This document shows positions 43,292-51,851 of a stretch of DNA of 64,000 nt, piece after piece. The notes beneath the pieces are model-generated. The model was not told the origin of the DNA. It saw nothing but the letters and a program-made list of their open reading frames with translations, and did no database searches. The stretch covers positions 1,054,001 through 1,118,000 of the forward strand of contig CBDBMH010000001.1 in NCBI GenBank assembly GCA_965207275.1, written 5' to 3'. The stretch comes from Bin22 sp965207275 (GTDB lineage: Bacteria; Chloroflexota; Dehalococcoidia; Lucifugimonadales; UBA3495). Position 1 is the first letter of the stretch. The number at the start of each line of letters is the position of its first letter. The translations under genes and the position numbers were made by a program.

Positions 43292-43942
43292 ATGACTACT
43301 ATCAATACACCTGAAGAATTCTTGAGGGCCCTCAGGGAAAACCCTGAATGGCGTGAAGCGGTGCGCGCCCAGATATTGGGCGATGAACTTCTTAACCTAC
43401 CTGCCGCGTTGCAGGCGTTAACTGAAACTGTCAACCGCTTCGTGGCAAGGCAGGAACAGTTCAACGACGAGCAGCGGAATTTCAACCAGAATGCCCTGGC
43501 AAGATTTGACCGGATGGAGAGTGACAGTTCTCGCTTGAAGGAAGACTACACACGAAGGGAAATGGCGGAAGCGGCTGAGTTCATACCTCTCGATATGGGC
43601 ATGCAATATGAAAGGAAAATGACAAGGGGTGAACTGGCACAGATTGCTGGGGCGGCAGCCGAGGGACAGGCCCTATCCGGCAACCTGAGAAGCTTCAGAG
43701 ACGCGGACCTGGTTATAGTCGCCAGTGACGGGAGCGAGACCCGGTACCTGGCCGTGGAGGTTTCCTACACTGCCGACCAGAGAGATACCGGGCGAGCCAT
43801 CCGCAATGCCCTTATTCTCACGGAACAGACCGGGTGTCCGTCAGTACCAGTAATCGCCAGTGCCCGCAACACGCTCGAGGTGCAGCGAGAAATCGACTCC
43901 GGGCAGGTGTATTGGCACCAGCTGACTGACCGTGAAGCATAG
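43292..43942 (+). CDS. Coiled-coil protein with restriction-endonuclease-like C-terminal domain
   Basis: A 216-residue protein. Residues about 45-95 are helical coiled coil (QEQFNDEQRNFNQNALARFDRME); the last 100 residues look like a PD-(D/E)xK fold: RDADLVIVASDGSETRYLAVEVSYT gives the D...ExS pattern, though the lysine is not placed surely. Similar coiled-coil/nuclease proteins are common in filamentous bacteria and their role is unknown. The ATG 43292 is preceded by a TATAAT at 43265-43270. Confidence 0.7.
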   Translation: MTTINTPEEFLRALRENPEWREAVRAQILGDELLNLPAALQALTETVNRFVARQEQFNDEQRNFNQNALARFDRMESDSSRLKEDYTRREMAEAAEFIPLDMGMQYERKMTRGELAQIAGAAAEGQALSGNLRSFRDADLVIVASDGSETRYLAVEVSYTADQRDTGRAIRNALILTEQTGCPSVPVIASARNTLEVQREIDSGQVYWHQLTDREA

Positions 43943-43965
43943 AATCATTGAAAGAGGAGACCAAC

Positions 43966-45018
43966 TTGACCACCATCGCCAACTGGACTGACGTGTTCAG
44001 CGCCGTTGAGGCACTGTACGACCTGGGCTGGACTGATGGGCTGCCCATTTTGCCGCCTACCACCGATAAGGTGGCCGAGTTCCTGGACGCCGGTGGGCGG
44101 GACGGGACGGAGGTTGTGGGGGAACTGCCGGAGCGGAGGCGGGAGATTACCGCCGAGAAGGTGGCCGCCAACGCGGTGATGGCCGGCTGCAGGCCGGAGT
44201 ACATGCCGGTGGTGCTGGCCGCCACCGAGGCCATGCTGGCGCCCCCGTTCAACCTGGTGGGCCCGTCGTCCAGCATGGGCGGGGCCGCGGTGCTGGTTAT
44301 CGTCAACGGACCTGTGGTGCAGGAACTGGGCATCAACGCCCGCAATAACCTCTTCGGGCCGGGCAACCGGGCCAACTCCACCATTGGGCGGGCCGTCCGG
44401 CTCATCCTGATGAACGCCTGCGCCGCCATACCCGGCCTCTACGACCGCAGCGTCATCGGGCACCCGGGGAAGTTCAGTTACTGCATCGCCGAGGCGGAAA
44501 CGGAGACCCACTGGACGCCCCTGCACGTGGAGCGGGGGTTTTCCGCCGACCAGAGCGCCGTCACGGTCTTCGCCTCCGAGGCGCCCCGGCAGGTGCGCTC
44601 CGTGGGCCACCCCGAAGCTATCCTGTACGCCATCGCCGACGTGGCATCGTCACTGGGAACGTCCCTGTCCACCTCCGGTTCGGTGGGTGACCCGGCGGCG
44701 GGCATCCGGCAGGGGGAGACGGTGGTCACAATTGCCGGCAACGGCAATCTGTGGCGGGACTGGACCAAAGCTGGTGTCAAACAATATCTTTACGACCACA
44801 TCCGCCGCTCGGTGGCCGACTTCAAGCGTGCGCAAGTGTTTCCTGGCGCCGTGGAACCGGGGGACGAGGAGAGAATGGTGCCCCTGACCGGCGGGCCAGA
44901 CGATATACTCCTGGTGTTCGCCGGCGGCGAGGAATCCAACATGTCATCGGTGATACCCAGCTGGGGACCCAAGGTCGGTTCCACCTCGGTAACGAAGGAA
45001 GTAAGAGTAAGACCGTAG
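43966..45018 (+). CDS. Conserved protein of unknown function, partner of the UGSC selenoprotein
   Basis: A 350-residue cytosolic protein. WTDGLPILPPTTDKV near residue 25 and the block AVMAGCRPEYMPVVLAATEAM near 73-93 look strongly conserved, as do LGINARNNLFGPGNRANSTIGRA and PGLYDRSVIGHPGKFSYC. I know the family only as uncharacterised; my recollection is that such proteins occur beside UGSC-type (seleno)proteins. Translation should begin at TTG 43966, six bases after GAGGAG. The UGSC gene follows after 200 bp on the same strand, so the two probably act in one redox or metabolic step. Confidence 0.75.
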   Translation: MTTIANWTDVFSAVEALYDLGWTDGLPILPPTTDKVAEFLDAGGRDGTEVVGELPERRREITAEKVAANAVMAGCRPEYMPVVLAATEAMLAPPFNLVGPSSSMGGAAVLVIVNGPVVQELGINARNNLFGPGNRANSTIGRAVRLILMNACAAIPGLYDRSVIGHPGKFSYCIAEAETETHWTPLHVERGFSADQSAVTVFASEAPRQVRSVGHPEAILYAIADVASSLGTSLSTSGSVGDPAAGIRQGETVVTIAGNGNLWRDWTKAGVKQYLYDHIRRSVADFKRAQVFPGAVEPGDEERMVPLTGGPDDILLVFAGGEESNMSSVIPSWGPKVGSTSVTKEVRVRP

Positions 45019-45100
45019 CCGGACGATCACGAAGTTCCCGCGCCCATGGCGGTAGAGAGTAATAGTGAGGGTCAGGGGGCGTTAATGACACAACGAAGGC

Positions 45101-45141
45101 TCCACCCCCATCCTGTCCTTCTCCCCTCAAGGGGAAAGGAA
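45101..45141. repeat. family C repeat (short)
   Basis: CTCCACCCCCATCCTG then TCTCCCCTCAAGGGGA; lies in the gap before the selenoprotein. Confidence 0.6.
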
Positions 45142-45219
45142 GTTGTTCAGAAGTTCGGGTCATCAGTTAACATTCGCCCGTCGCGGCGGATTCGTGGATA
45201 AACCACGGTAGGAGGGATC

Positions 45220-45750
45220 ATGAGCGAATTTACCCTGGTCAACCCCACCACGGAGCCAGCGACGCCGCCTTTTGACGGCGCGCCTCGCCTGGCCACCATG
45301 GCCGGCGCCAACGTCGGTATCATCGACGACAGCAAGCGGAATGCCGACGTGCTGTTGGAGGAACTGGCGGAGGTGCTGCGCACCCGCTATGAAATCGGCG
45401 ACGTCAAATGGCACCGCAAGCCCAGCGCCTCCCGTCCCGCCGACCCGGCGGCCATCGCGGCCCTGGCCACCGACTGCGATGCGGTGGTGATCGCCATCGG
45501 CGATTGAGGGTCCTGCAGCGCGTGCAGTGTGCACGACGGGATTCACGTGGAGAAGGCGGGCCTGCCTTCGGCCACCATCTGCACCGACCGGTTCATCCCC
45601 ACGGCCAAGGGGATGGCCAAGATGTGGGGCGCCGAGGACTACCCCACCATTTTCACCGAGCACCCCATCGAAAACCTGGACCGGGAACAGCTCAGGCATC
45701 GGGCCGAAGGGCTGGCCACGGAAGTGGTGACGATACTGACGGGGAGCTAG
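45220..45750 (+). CDS. UGSC-family selenoprotein (in-frame TGA read as selenocysteine)
   Basis: A 176-residue protein if the TGA at 45505-45507 is read as selenocysteine (residue 96). Before it the frame gives TDCDAVVIAIGD, after it GSCSACSVHDGIHVEKAG, in the same frame, to a TAG at 45748. The U-G-S-C motif names the family; cysteine versions exist as CGSC. The order beta-strand, redox motif, helix suggests a catalytic thiol/selenol site. The ATG 45220 follows GGAGGGATC. The hairpin at 45521-45535 fits a SECIS, and a strong terminator follows at 45776. Without recoding the product would be a 95-residue stub ending just before its active site. Function of the family is unknown to me. Confidence 0.85.
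45505..45507 (+). other. TGA selenocysteine codon
   Basis: In-frame TGA flanked by protein of the same family on both sides; the next stop in the frame is 80 codons later. It encodes the U of UGSC. Confidence 0.85.
45521..45535 (+). promoter_or_regulatory. bacterial SECIS stem-loop
   Basis: CGTGCA-GTG-TGCACG: six base pairs closing a 3-base loop whose first base is G. The loop G is the 20th base after the TGA, inside the usual range of about 16-37. An alternative stem CTGCA-GCGCG-TGCAG (45513-45527) overlaps it. Confidence 0.7.
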
Positions 45751-45775
45751 ACCGGGCCAGGAAGAGCAGATTGTT

Positions 45776-45806
45776 GACTGGCAGGCCAGATAGCCTGCCA
45801 GTCTTT
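45776..45806 (+). terminator. strong rho-independent-like terminator after the selenoprotein
   Basis: GACTGGCAGGC, loop CAGATA, GCCTGCCAGTC, then TTT: an 11-bp perfect stem. Confidence 0.8.
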
Positions 45807-45926
45807 GGTTTAGCCTGGTTCGTTCTGTAAGTTGGTGCCCAGCGTGGTGGAGGCATGTATAATCCCACCATCCCCGATGCAGGGGACACGCCAACCGCCC
45901 AAGATATGCAAACCGGAGGTTGTGAA

Positions 45927-46127
45927 ATGCCTGATACGGGCGAAGTTTCGATGGAAGAGTTCAAGCTGATGGCCGACCGGGCCGGGCTGGGCATGACCCA
46001 GGAGGAACTGGACGACCTGAAACCCATTTACGAGCTTTACGCCGCCTACGCCAGGGAACTGCATACCCTGAGCTTCGGGGCCGAGGAAATGGTGGTGGAG
46101 TTCCACCCCGACTGGCCGGAAGCGTGA
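45927..46127 (+). CDS. GatC/AtzG-like small subunit of an amidase pair
   Basis: A 66-residue helical protein (MADRAGLGMTQEELDDLKPIYELYAAY). Its position, 46 bp before a GatA-type amidase, its size and its two-helix make-up match the small accessory subunits of AtzG/GatC type, though sequence similarity to GatC is weak. GGAGG and 7 bases lie before ATG 45927. I infer it stabilises the amidase. Confidence 0.65.
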   Translation: MPDTGEVSMEEFKLMADRAGLGMTQEELDDLKPIYELYAAYARELHTLSFGAEEMVVEFHPDWPEA

Positions 46128-46173
46128 TTCCGGTCTGTCGGACAACCCAAGTCTTCCTTAGGAGGGATACCTG

Positions 46174-47580
46174 ATGTCCACTTCCGATACCCAACTCCAC
46201 TACCTGAGCATGCGGCAGGCCGGAGAACTGATCCAGAGGGGAGAGCTTTCCCCGGTGGAATTGACCCGGGCCTGCCTGGACCGCATCCAGGCCACCGACG
46301 ACCGACTCCACTCCTTCATTCTGCTATTGGCCGACGAGGCGCTGGCCCAGGCCCGCACCGCCGAGGCCGAAATACTGAGGGGGGCCTATCGAGGGCAGAT
46401 GCACGGCATACCCTTTGCCCTGAAAGACCTGTACGACACTGCCGGAATACGCACCACGTCGGGTTCGCAGGTGGACATAGACCGGGTGCCCACCGAAGAC
46501 GCCACCACCACGGCCCGGTTGAAGGCGGCCGGAGGCATCCTGCTGGGCAAGCTGGCCATGCACGAGTTCGCACTGGGCGGCCCGGACTGGACCACGCCCT
46601 TCGAGCCGGCCTGCAACCCCTGGAATCTAAACCACATCACCGGCGGCTCCAGCAGCGGTTCCGGCTCTTCGGTGGCCTCGGGCCAGTGCCTGGGCGCGTT
46701 GGGTTCCTGCACCGGCGGGTCCATCAGGGGCCCGGCGTCGTTGTGCGGCATCGTGGGCCTGAAGCCCACCTACGGACGGGTCAGCCGGTACGGAGTAGTT
46801 ACCTTAAGCTGGTCGCAGGACCACGCCGGCCCCATGACCCGCACAGTAGAGGACACCGCCTACATGCTCCAGGCCATCGCCGGGCATGACCCCAGGGACC
46901 CCACGTCCAGCCAGGCCCCGGTGCCCGACTACTCCCGGTCACTACGGGAAGACATCCGGGGAGTGAGAATCGGCCTGCCGCGGCACTACTTCTTTGACGA
47001 CGACCCCGGCGTAAGCCCGGAGGTGGTGGCGAAAGTGGACCAGGCGGTGAGCGTGCTGGAGGAACTGGGCGCCCACGTGGAGGAGGTAACCATTCCCAGC
47101 CTGGAGCACGTGCGGGCTGCCAACTCGGTGATTATGGTCAGCGAGGCCTTCGCCTACCACGAGCCCAACCTGAAGAGCCGTCCGCAGGAGTTCGGTGAGA
47201 TTGTCCGGGGCAGGTTCCGCATAGGAGGCATGCTGAGCGCCTCGGATTACCTGCAGGCCCAAAGAGTGCGGACGTGGGCGCGGCGGGATTTCGCCCGGGT
47301 GATGAAAACGGTTGACTTTCTGGTGACACCCACCATGACCCAGCCGGCGGCGGCTTTCGAGGGGTATGATCCCACCTTTACGGTGCGGGGCAAGAGCTTC
47401 ACCGCGCCCTTCAACGTGACGGGACTGCCCGCCATTTCCATACCCTGCGGGTTCACCGAGAACGGCCTGCCCATCGGAATGCAGATTGCCGGCAAGCCCT
47501 TTGACGAGCCCGGCGTAATCCAGGCCGCCTACACCTACCAGCAGGCCGCCGGGTGGCACGAGTTGCGGCCGCCGGTGTAG
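46174..47580 (+). CDS. Amidase (amidase signature family, GatA/AtzE-like)
   Basis: A 468-residue amidase with a complete Ser-cisSer-Lys site: Lys in FALKDLYDTAG, serines in GGSSSGSGSS and in GSCTGGSIRGPAS (canonical has D for C). GLKPTYGRVSRYGV and LPAISIPCGF are also typical. It is a second GatA paralogue beside gatA at 38.8 kb, but paired with a different small subunit, so it likely hydrolyses a small amide or a carbamoyl compound. AGGAGGGAT precedes ATG. Confidence 0.88.
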   Translation: MSTSDTQLHYLSMRQAGELIQRGELSPVELTRACLDRIQATDDRLHSFILLLADEALAQARTAEAEILRGAYRGQMHGIPFALKDLYDTAGIRTTSGSQVDIDRVPTEDATTTARLKAAGGILLGKLAMHEFALGGPDWTTPFEPACNPWNLNHITGGSSSGSGSSVASGQCLGALGSCTGGSIRGPASLCGIVGLKPTYGRVSRYGVVTLSWSQDHAGPMTRTVEDTAYMLQAIAGHDPRDPTSSQAPVPDYSRSLREDIRGVRIGLPRHYFFDDDPGVSPEVVAKVDQAVSVLEELGAHVEEVTIPSLEHVRAANSVIMVSEAFAYHEPNLKSRPQEFGEIVRGRFRIGGMLSASDYLQAQRVRTWARRDFARVMKTVDFLVTPTMTQPAAAFEGYDPTFTVRGKSFTAPFNVTGLPAISIPCGFTENGLPIGMQIAGKPFDEPGVIQAAYTYQQAAGWHELRPPV

Positions 47581-48004
47581 GGGCGGCCAGCGAGTCTGGG
47601 CTCTTCACGATGAGAACCTGACTCGCCCCTGGCGTGGGATGTCGTTGGTGGCTGGTTATGAAGGCGCAATGTTCACTATCGGGGATACCGCGCCATAAGA
47701 GGCCAACTACACTCAACCCTGATGTCATGTCGCCCCGCCAGGGGCGGACGTGGCCGCCTGAGCTTGCCGAAGGGCTCAAAATCCTTCCTTTGGTGGCGCT
47801 GCCGGGACCGGAAGGCAGCCTGTCCGAAAGAGCTTAGATGCTTCGGCACGTTCAGCATGACATTGACTTAAGGCGCCGTTGTTCCGTACTTCACGCGCAT
47901 TCCTTGGACAAGCTCAGGACTGGGCTGCCAACAATGCTCCCAAGGCCTTTCTACATATTCCGAGCGAAAGGGAAGATACCCGGCAGGCCGCATAGGTCAA
48001 ATCG
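47581..48004. other. 424-bp gap with a family A repeat
   Basis: Family A copy at 47756-47780 and another weak one at 47905. No gene seen. Confidence 0.5.
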
Positions 48005-48475
48005 CTAGTCTTCCACTTCGACGATCATTTCAATCTCTATGGGCATTGCTCCCGGCAGGGTGCCCATGCCCACGGCGGAGCGGGCGTGGCGGCCCCGTTC
48101 ACCAAACAGTTCAACCAGCAGGTCTGAGGCGCCGTTGGCCACCCGAGGCGTTTCGGTGAAGTCGGGAGTGGCGTTGACCATGCAAAGCAGCTTCACCACT
48201 CGCTTCACCTTGTCCAGATCGCCGATCTCTCCCTTGAGGTTGGAAAGCAGGTTGAGCATGGTCAGGCGGGCGCAGTCGTAGCCCTGCTCGATGGTAACGT
48301 CGGCGCCCAGCTTGCCCACGTGGAGCAGGCCGCCTTCGGGCAGGCCGGGTCCTGTGCCGGCGGTGTAGACCAGGTTGCCCGTCCGTACCGCGGGGACGAA
48401 ATTGCCCACGGCGGAACGGCGGGGCTCGGTGAGCTGGTAGCCCATTTCGTTCAGCTTCTTCTCAATTTCCGGCAT
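48005..48475 (-). CDS. RidA/YjgF-family protein
   Basis: A 156-residue RidA-fold protein; typical members deaminate reactive enamines. FVPAVRTGNLVYTAGTGPGLPEGG and KVKRVVKLLCMVNATPDFTETPRVANGASDLLVELFG fit the family's middle; the C-terminal GRHARSAVGMGTLPGAMPIEIEMIVE carries the usual Arg of the active site (RSAVG). Longer than E. coli RidA. The start at 48475 is behind GGGGGAAAG; the upstream frame reads into family B repeat sequence. Confidence 0.88.
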   Translation of the reverse strand: MPEIEKKLNEMGYQLTEPRRSAVGNFVPAVRTGNLVYTAGTGPGLPEGGLLHVGKLGADVTIEQGYDCARLTMLNLLSNLKGEIGDLDKVKRVVKLLCMVNATPDFTETPRVANGASDLLVELFGERGRHARSAVGMGTLPGAMPIEIEMIVEVED

Positions 48476-48540
48476 GAGTCTTTCCCCCATTAAGTTTGTT
48501 GAGTCGGTATTCCTGCCAGGTGATTTCCTGGTGGAATCCA

Positions 48541-48563
48541 GGGCAGCCACAAGGGCTGCCCCT
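48541..48563. repeat. family B palindromic repeat
   Basis: GGGCAGCCACAAGGGCTGCCC, changed at both stem sides (A/T pair) relative to 28657, so pairing is kept. Confidence 0.75.
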
Positions 48564-48592
48564 GCGAAAGCACAAAGATTTGTCCCCGTTAA

Positions 48593-49612
48593 TCAGGGCA
48601 GTTCGACCTGGGATATCCAGGCGGGGCGGTTGCCCAGGGGAGTGGTGGCCGTTCGGCTCAACCAGCCGGTGTCGCCGTCAATGGCAAAGGTGGCCAGGTT
48701 GCCCGATTCCACCCCGGCGGAGTAGAGGAACTTCTCCCCGGGGCCTATTGCCAGGGCGTTGGGGATGGCTTCGGCTTCAACGTTGCCGTTGGCGCTCAGT
48801 TCGCCGGATGCCGCGTCCACAGTGAAGCAGGCGATGCTGTTGTGGCCCCGGTTAGGGGCGTAAAGGAACCGCCCGGAGCCGGTTACCTGGATTTGCGAGC
48901 AGGTGTTCCGCTCGGTGAAGTCCTCGGGGATGGTGGGAACCGTCTGGAACTGGGTCAGTGCGCCGTTGGAGGCATCCAGCCGGTAAGCGCCCACGCTGCA
49001 GCCCTGCTCGTTGGAGAAATAGAGGACGTTCAGCGAGGGATGGAAGCAGAAGTGGCGAGGGCCATGGAAGCCGTCGGGTTCCACCTGGGCCGGCGAGTTG
49101 GGTTCGATGCGGCCCGTGTTTTCATCGAAACGATACTGGTAGATCCGGTTTGGGCCGTTGCCAGCAATGTGGGGCACGAAGGCGTAAGTGTTGGTGGGAT
49201 CGGTCTGCATGGCGTGGGTGCCGGTGGCCGTTTCGATCCACACCACCGGATTCCCGCCCACCGAACCGTCGCCGCCGATGGGGTGAACGCCGACGTGGGC
49301 GCCCTGGTAGTAGGCGGACAGAACATAGCGTCCCCTGCGGTCGGTGTTGATGTAGGTGGGGTTGAACTCCAGCGCTATCTGGCCGGTGCGGGCCAGGTCG
49401 CCGTTGGCCTGGTCGATGGCGTAGCTGATGAGCTGGGGGTCTTCCCGGCAGCCCACGTAAAGGTGGGCGCCGTCGGGGCTGACCGCCATGGTAAAGGGGC
49501 CGCCGGAAACGGCCAGGTCTCGCTGGTGAGACAGGGCCCCGGTGTCGGGGTTGATGGTGAAGGTGGCAATCTTGTCGTCTTCCTGGATGGCTATGTACAT
49601 GTAGTGGGTCAT
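48593..49612 (-). CDS. Lactonase-family seven-bladed propeller
   Basis: A 339-residue YbhE-type lactonase, like 6-phosphogluconolactonase. Repeats (TFTINPDTGALSHQRDL, YAIDQANGDLARTG, YRFDENTGRIEPN, YRLDASNGALTQFQ, FTVDAASGELSANG, FAIDGDTGWLSRT) show the blade rhythm, with GPRHFCFHPS and the invariant YAPNRGHNSI. Nothing tells its sugar lactone. AGGAGAG precedes ATG. It follows the RidA gene's upstream side, same direction. Confidence 0.87.
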   Translation of the reverse strand: MTHYMYIAIQEDDKIATFTINPDTGALSHQRDLAVSGGPFTMAVSPDGAHLYVGCREDPQLISYAIDQANGDLARTGQIALEFNPTYINTDRRGRYVLSAYYQGAHVGVHPIGGDGSVGGNPVVWIETATGTHAMQTDPTNTYAFVPHIAGNGPNRIYQYRFDENTGRIEPNSPAQVEPDGFHGPRHFCFHPSLNVLYFSNEQGCSVGAYRLDASNGALTQFQTVPTIPEDFTERNTCSQIQVTGSGRFLYAPNRGHNSIACFTVDAASGELSANGNVEAEAIPNALAIGPGEKFLYSAGVESGNLATFAIDGDTGWLSRTATTPLGNRPAWISQVELP

Positions 49613-49674
49613 GGTGCTCTCTCCTATCCTGCGTTGGCGGCAGGTTAATCCAGGTCGGGGGAATCAGGCCATGT

Positions 49675-50490
49675 TCAGGTAGTTCCACACTCCGCCAGGA
49701 ACTCCAGCAAGCGGGCCACGCACCACTCCGGATGGATGGCGTTGATCCCGTGGCCCAGGCCAGGGTAGGTTACCAGGCGGCAGTTGGTCAGCTCTTCCGC
49801 CATTAACTGCTGCTGGTCCAGGGTGGAAGTGGGCGACTCTTCGCCCGACAGCAGCAGCGTGGGCGCTGCCACCTCCTTCAGGTACGGCCGGAAATCCAGG
49901 GATTCCAGGTAGGCCTGAAGCTTGCGGCCTATGGAGGGCGAAGTACGGTCCATTTCCGAAATGTACCATTCCCTCATTCCCTGGGGCGCCGCCCGGGTGT
50001 CCAGGCGGTTGTCGATGGTGGCAGTGGACCAGGTCCCTACGCTCCGGCTCATGGCGGCGCTCCACGCGCTGCCCGGGTCGGCGCGACCCCGGCGGGGCAG
50101 GCGGCAGGGCGTGTTGCACAACACCAGGGCCCGCACCCGGTCCGGAAAGGCGTGGGCAAAGCTCAGGCCCAGGATGCCGCCGAAGGACTCACCCACGTAG
50201 ACCACGCGGTCAATGCCCTGGCTGTCCAGGATGGCATTGAGGTCTGCCATGAAAATGTCCAGGAGAGGCTCGTATGCCTCTTCCGGCATGGTTGACTCGC
50301 CCATGCCACGCAGGTCTGGGCGCAGGACTCGGAACTCCCCCGCCAGCAGGGGCACCCAGCCGTACCAGAACTTGCCGCTGCGGGAAAAGCCATGCTGCAA
50401 CAGGATGGCTGGCGGGTAACGCCAGGGGTCGGTGAAATCGTCGTCGTAATAGTGTAACTCCACCCCGGGAGCCACGCTTAAACTCGCCAT
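49675..50490 (-). CDS. Alpha/beta hydrolase
   Basis: A 271-residue alpha/beta hydrolase with nucleophile Ser102 in VGESFGG, an oxyanion HG in LQHGFSRSGKFW and the histidine in GLGHGINAIHPEW. The acid is probably in LSGEESPTSTL. It is of the small esterase/dehalogenase/carboxylesterase type; substrate unknown. AGGAGGAGAC precedes ATG; 62 bp separate it from the lactonase, so they are likely co-transcribed. Confidence 0.87.
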   Translation of the reverse strand: MASLSVAPGVELHYYDDDFTDPWRYPPAILLQHGFSRSGKFWYGWVPLLAGEFRVLRPDLRGMGESTMPEEAYEPLLDIFMADLNAILDSQGIDRVVYVGESFGGILGLSFAHAFPDRVRALVLCNTPCRLPRRGRADPGSAWSAAMSRSVGTWSTATIDNRLDTRAAPQGMREWYISEMDRTSPSIGRKLQAYLESLDFRPYLKEVAAPTLLLSGEESPTSTLDQQQLMAEELTNCRLVTYPGLGHGINAIHPEWCVARLLEFLAECGTT

Positions 50491-50816
50491 GTCTCCTCCT
50501 GGCGCCGGTTGAACGCTCCTTTGTCGGGTTGATCAAAAGGTGTTACGGATGCTGCCGGACTCTCGCGACTCTGGCTGGCGCCAGCGCTTCGACTCGGTTC
50601 CCGTTTCGGCCAGTGTAACAGATAATGCCGCAGCCCTCGGCCTGTTTCCTGGAGGCCGCGCAAAATATACCGTCGCCGGCGCAACAGGATCCCCAACGGC
50701 GGCGGCAGGGGAAACCTCCCGCCGACGCCACGGAAGCTGGTTCCACCCGGGGAAAGGTGTGTCATAATGGGCACGACCGGGACTCCCGGTCAGTCACGAA
50801 AGGCGGAGGGCCAGCC
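50491..50816. other. 326-bp divergent gap
   Basis: Between the hydrolase (reverse) and the next propeller (forward). A CATAAT at 50764 could be a -10 site; no good -35 box. No gene seen. Confidence 0.5.
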
Positions 50817-51851
50817 ATGCTTGCCCAAAAGGGCATTATCCAGACGGTACTGGGGAACGGCGAAGAAGGCTGGGAGGGGGACGGCGGCCCGGCCCTGGAG
50901 GCCGCCTGCCAGCTTCCCTACGCCTGCGAGTTTGACCCCCAGGGCAACCTGGTCGTCTGCATGGGGCGGCAGCACCGCATCCGCCGGATGGACGCCCGCA
51001 CGGGAATCATATCCCGGGTGTGCGGTACGGGTGAGCCGGGCTACACGGGCGACGGCGGACCGGCCCTGGACGCGGTAGTCAACCAGCCCTACGGCTTGGC
51101 CATAGACGGGAATGGCGACATTTACTTCGCCCAACGATTCGACCCGGCGGTAAGGAAGATAGACGCGGAGACGGGTATAGTCTCCACCGTAGCGGGCACG
51201 GGAGAGTTCGGTTACAGCGGAGACGGCGGCCCCGGCAACGAGGCCATGCTCCGGGAGCCCAACGACCTGTTCCTAGACGGGCAGGGCGGCCTGCTGATTG
51301 CCGACATCCAGGACCAGCGCATCCGGCGGGTGGACCTGTCCACCGGAATCATCACCACCTTTGCCGGCACCGGTGAGAAGTCCCGCGCCGGCGACGGCAA
51401 GCCGGCCACCGAGGCCAGCCTGATGGGCCCTCGCGCCGTCTGCATGGACCGCCAGGGCAACGTTTACGTGGCCGAGCGGGAGGGCAACGGCGTCCGCCGG
51501 ATTTCCCCCGACGGCATTCTGACCACCATCGCCGGGGCCGAGTCGGTCTTTGGCTACAGCGGCGACGGCGGGCCCGCCCTGGCCGCCACCTGGGGCGCGC
51601 CCAAGGCCATGCGGTGCGACCTGGAAGACAACGTTATCGTCGTTGATTCCGAGAACTTCGCGGTGCGGCGCATCGACCACCGCACCGGTATTGTTACCAC
51701 CATCGCCGGTGGACGAGAAGGCGGGGACGGCGACGGGGGTCCCGCTGTGGAAGCCGGCCTGTCCCGGGCCCACGGCTGCGGGATAAGCGCCGGCGGAGAC
51801 CTGTACATCGCCGACACCCATAACAACCGGGTACGGGTTGTGGGATTGTAG
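50817..51851 (+). CDS. NHL-repeat propeller protein
   Basis: A 344-residue protein built of about six NHL-like repeats, each with a GTGExGYxGDGGPAxxA motif (for example GTGEPGYTGDGGPALDA, GTGEFGYSGDGGPGNEA). These glycine-rich loops are found in many extracellular or cytosolic propellers; no signal peptide here. GGAGGGCCAGCC precedes the ATG. Function unknown; it may bind a ligand. Confidence 0.82.
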   Translation: MLAQKGIIQTVLGNGEEGWEGDGGPALEAACQLPYACEFDPQGNLVVCMGRQHRIRRMDARTGIISRVCGTGEPGYTGDGGPALDAVVNQPYGLAIDGNGDIYFAQRFDPAVRKIDAETGIVSTVAGTGEFGYSGDGGPGNEAMLREPNDLFLDGQGGLLIADIQDQRIRRVDLSTGIITTFAGTGEKSRAGDGKPATEASLMGPRAVCMDRQGNVYVAEREGNGVRRISPDGILTTIAGAESVFGYSGDGGPALAATWGAPKAMRCDLEDNVIVVDSENFAVRRIDHRTGIVTTIAGGREGGDGDGGPAVEAGLSRAHGCGISAGGDLYIADTHNNRVRVVGL

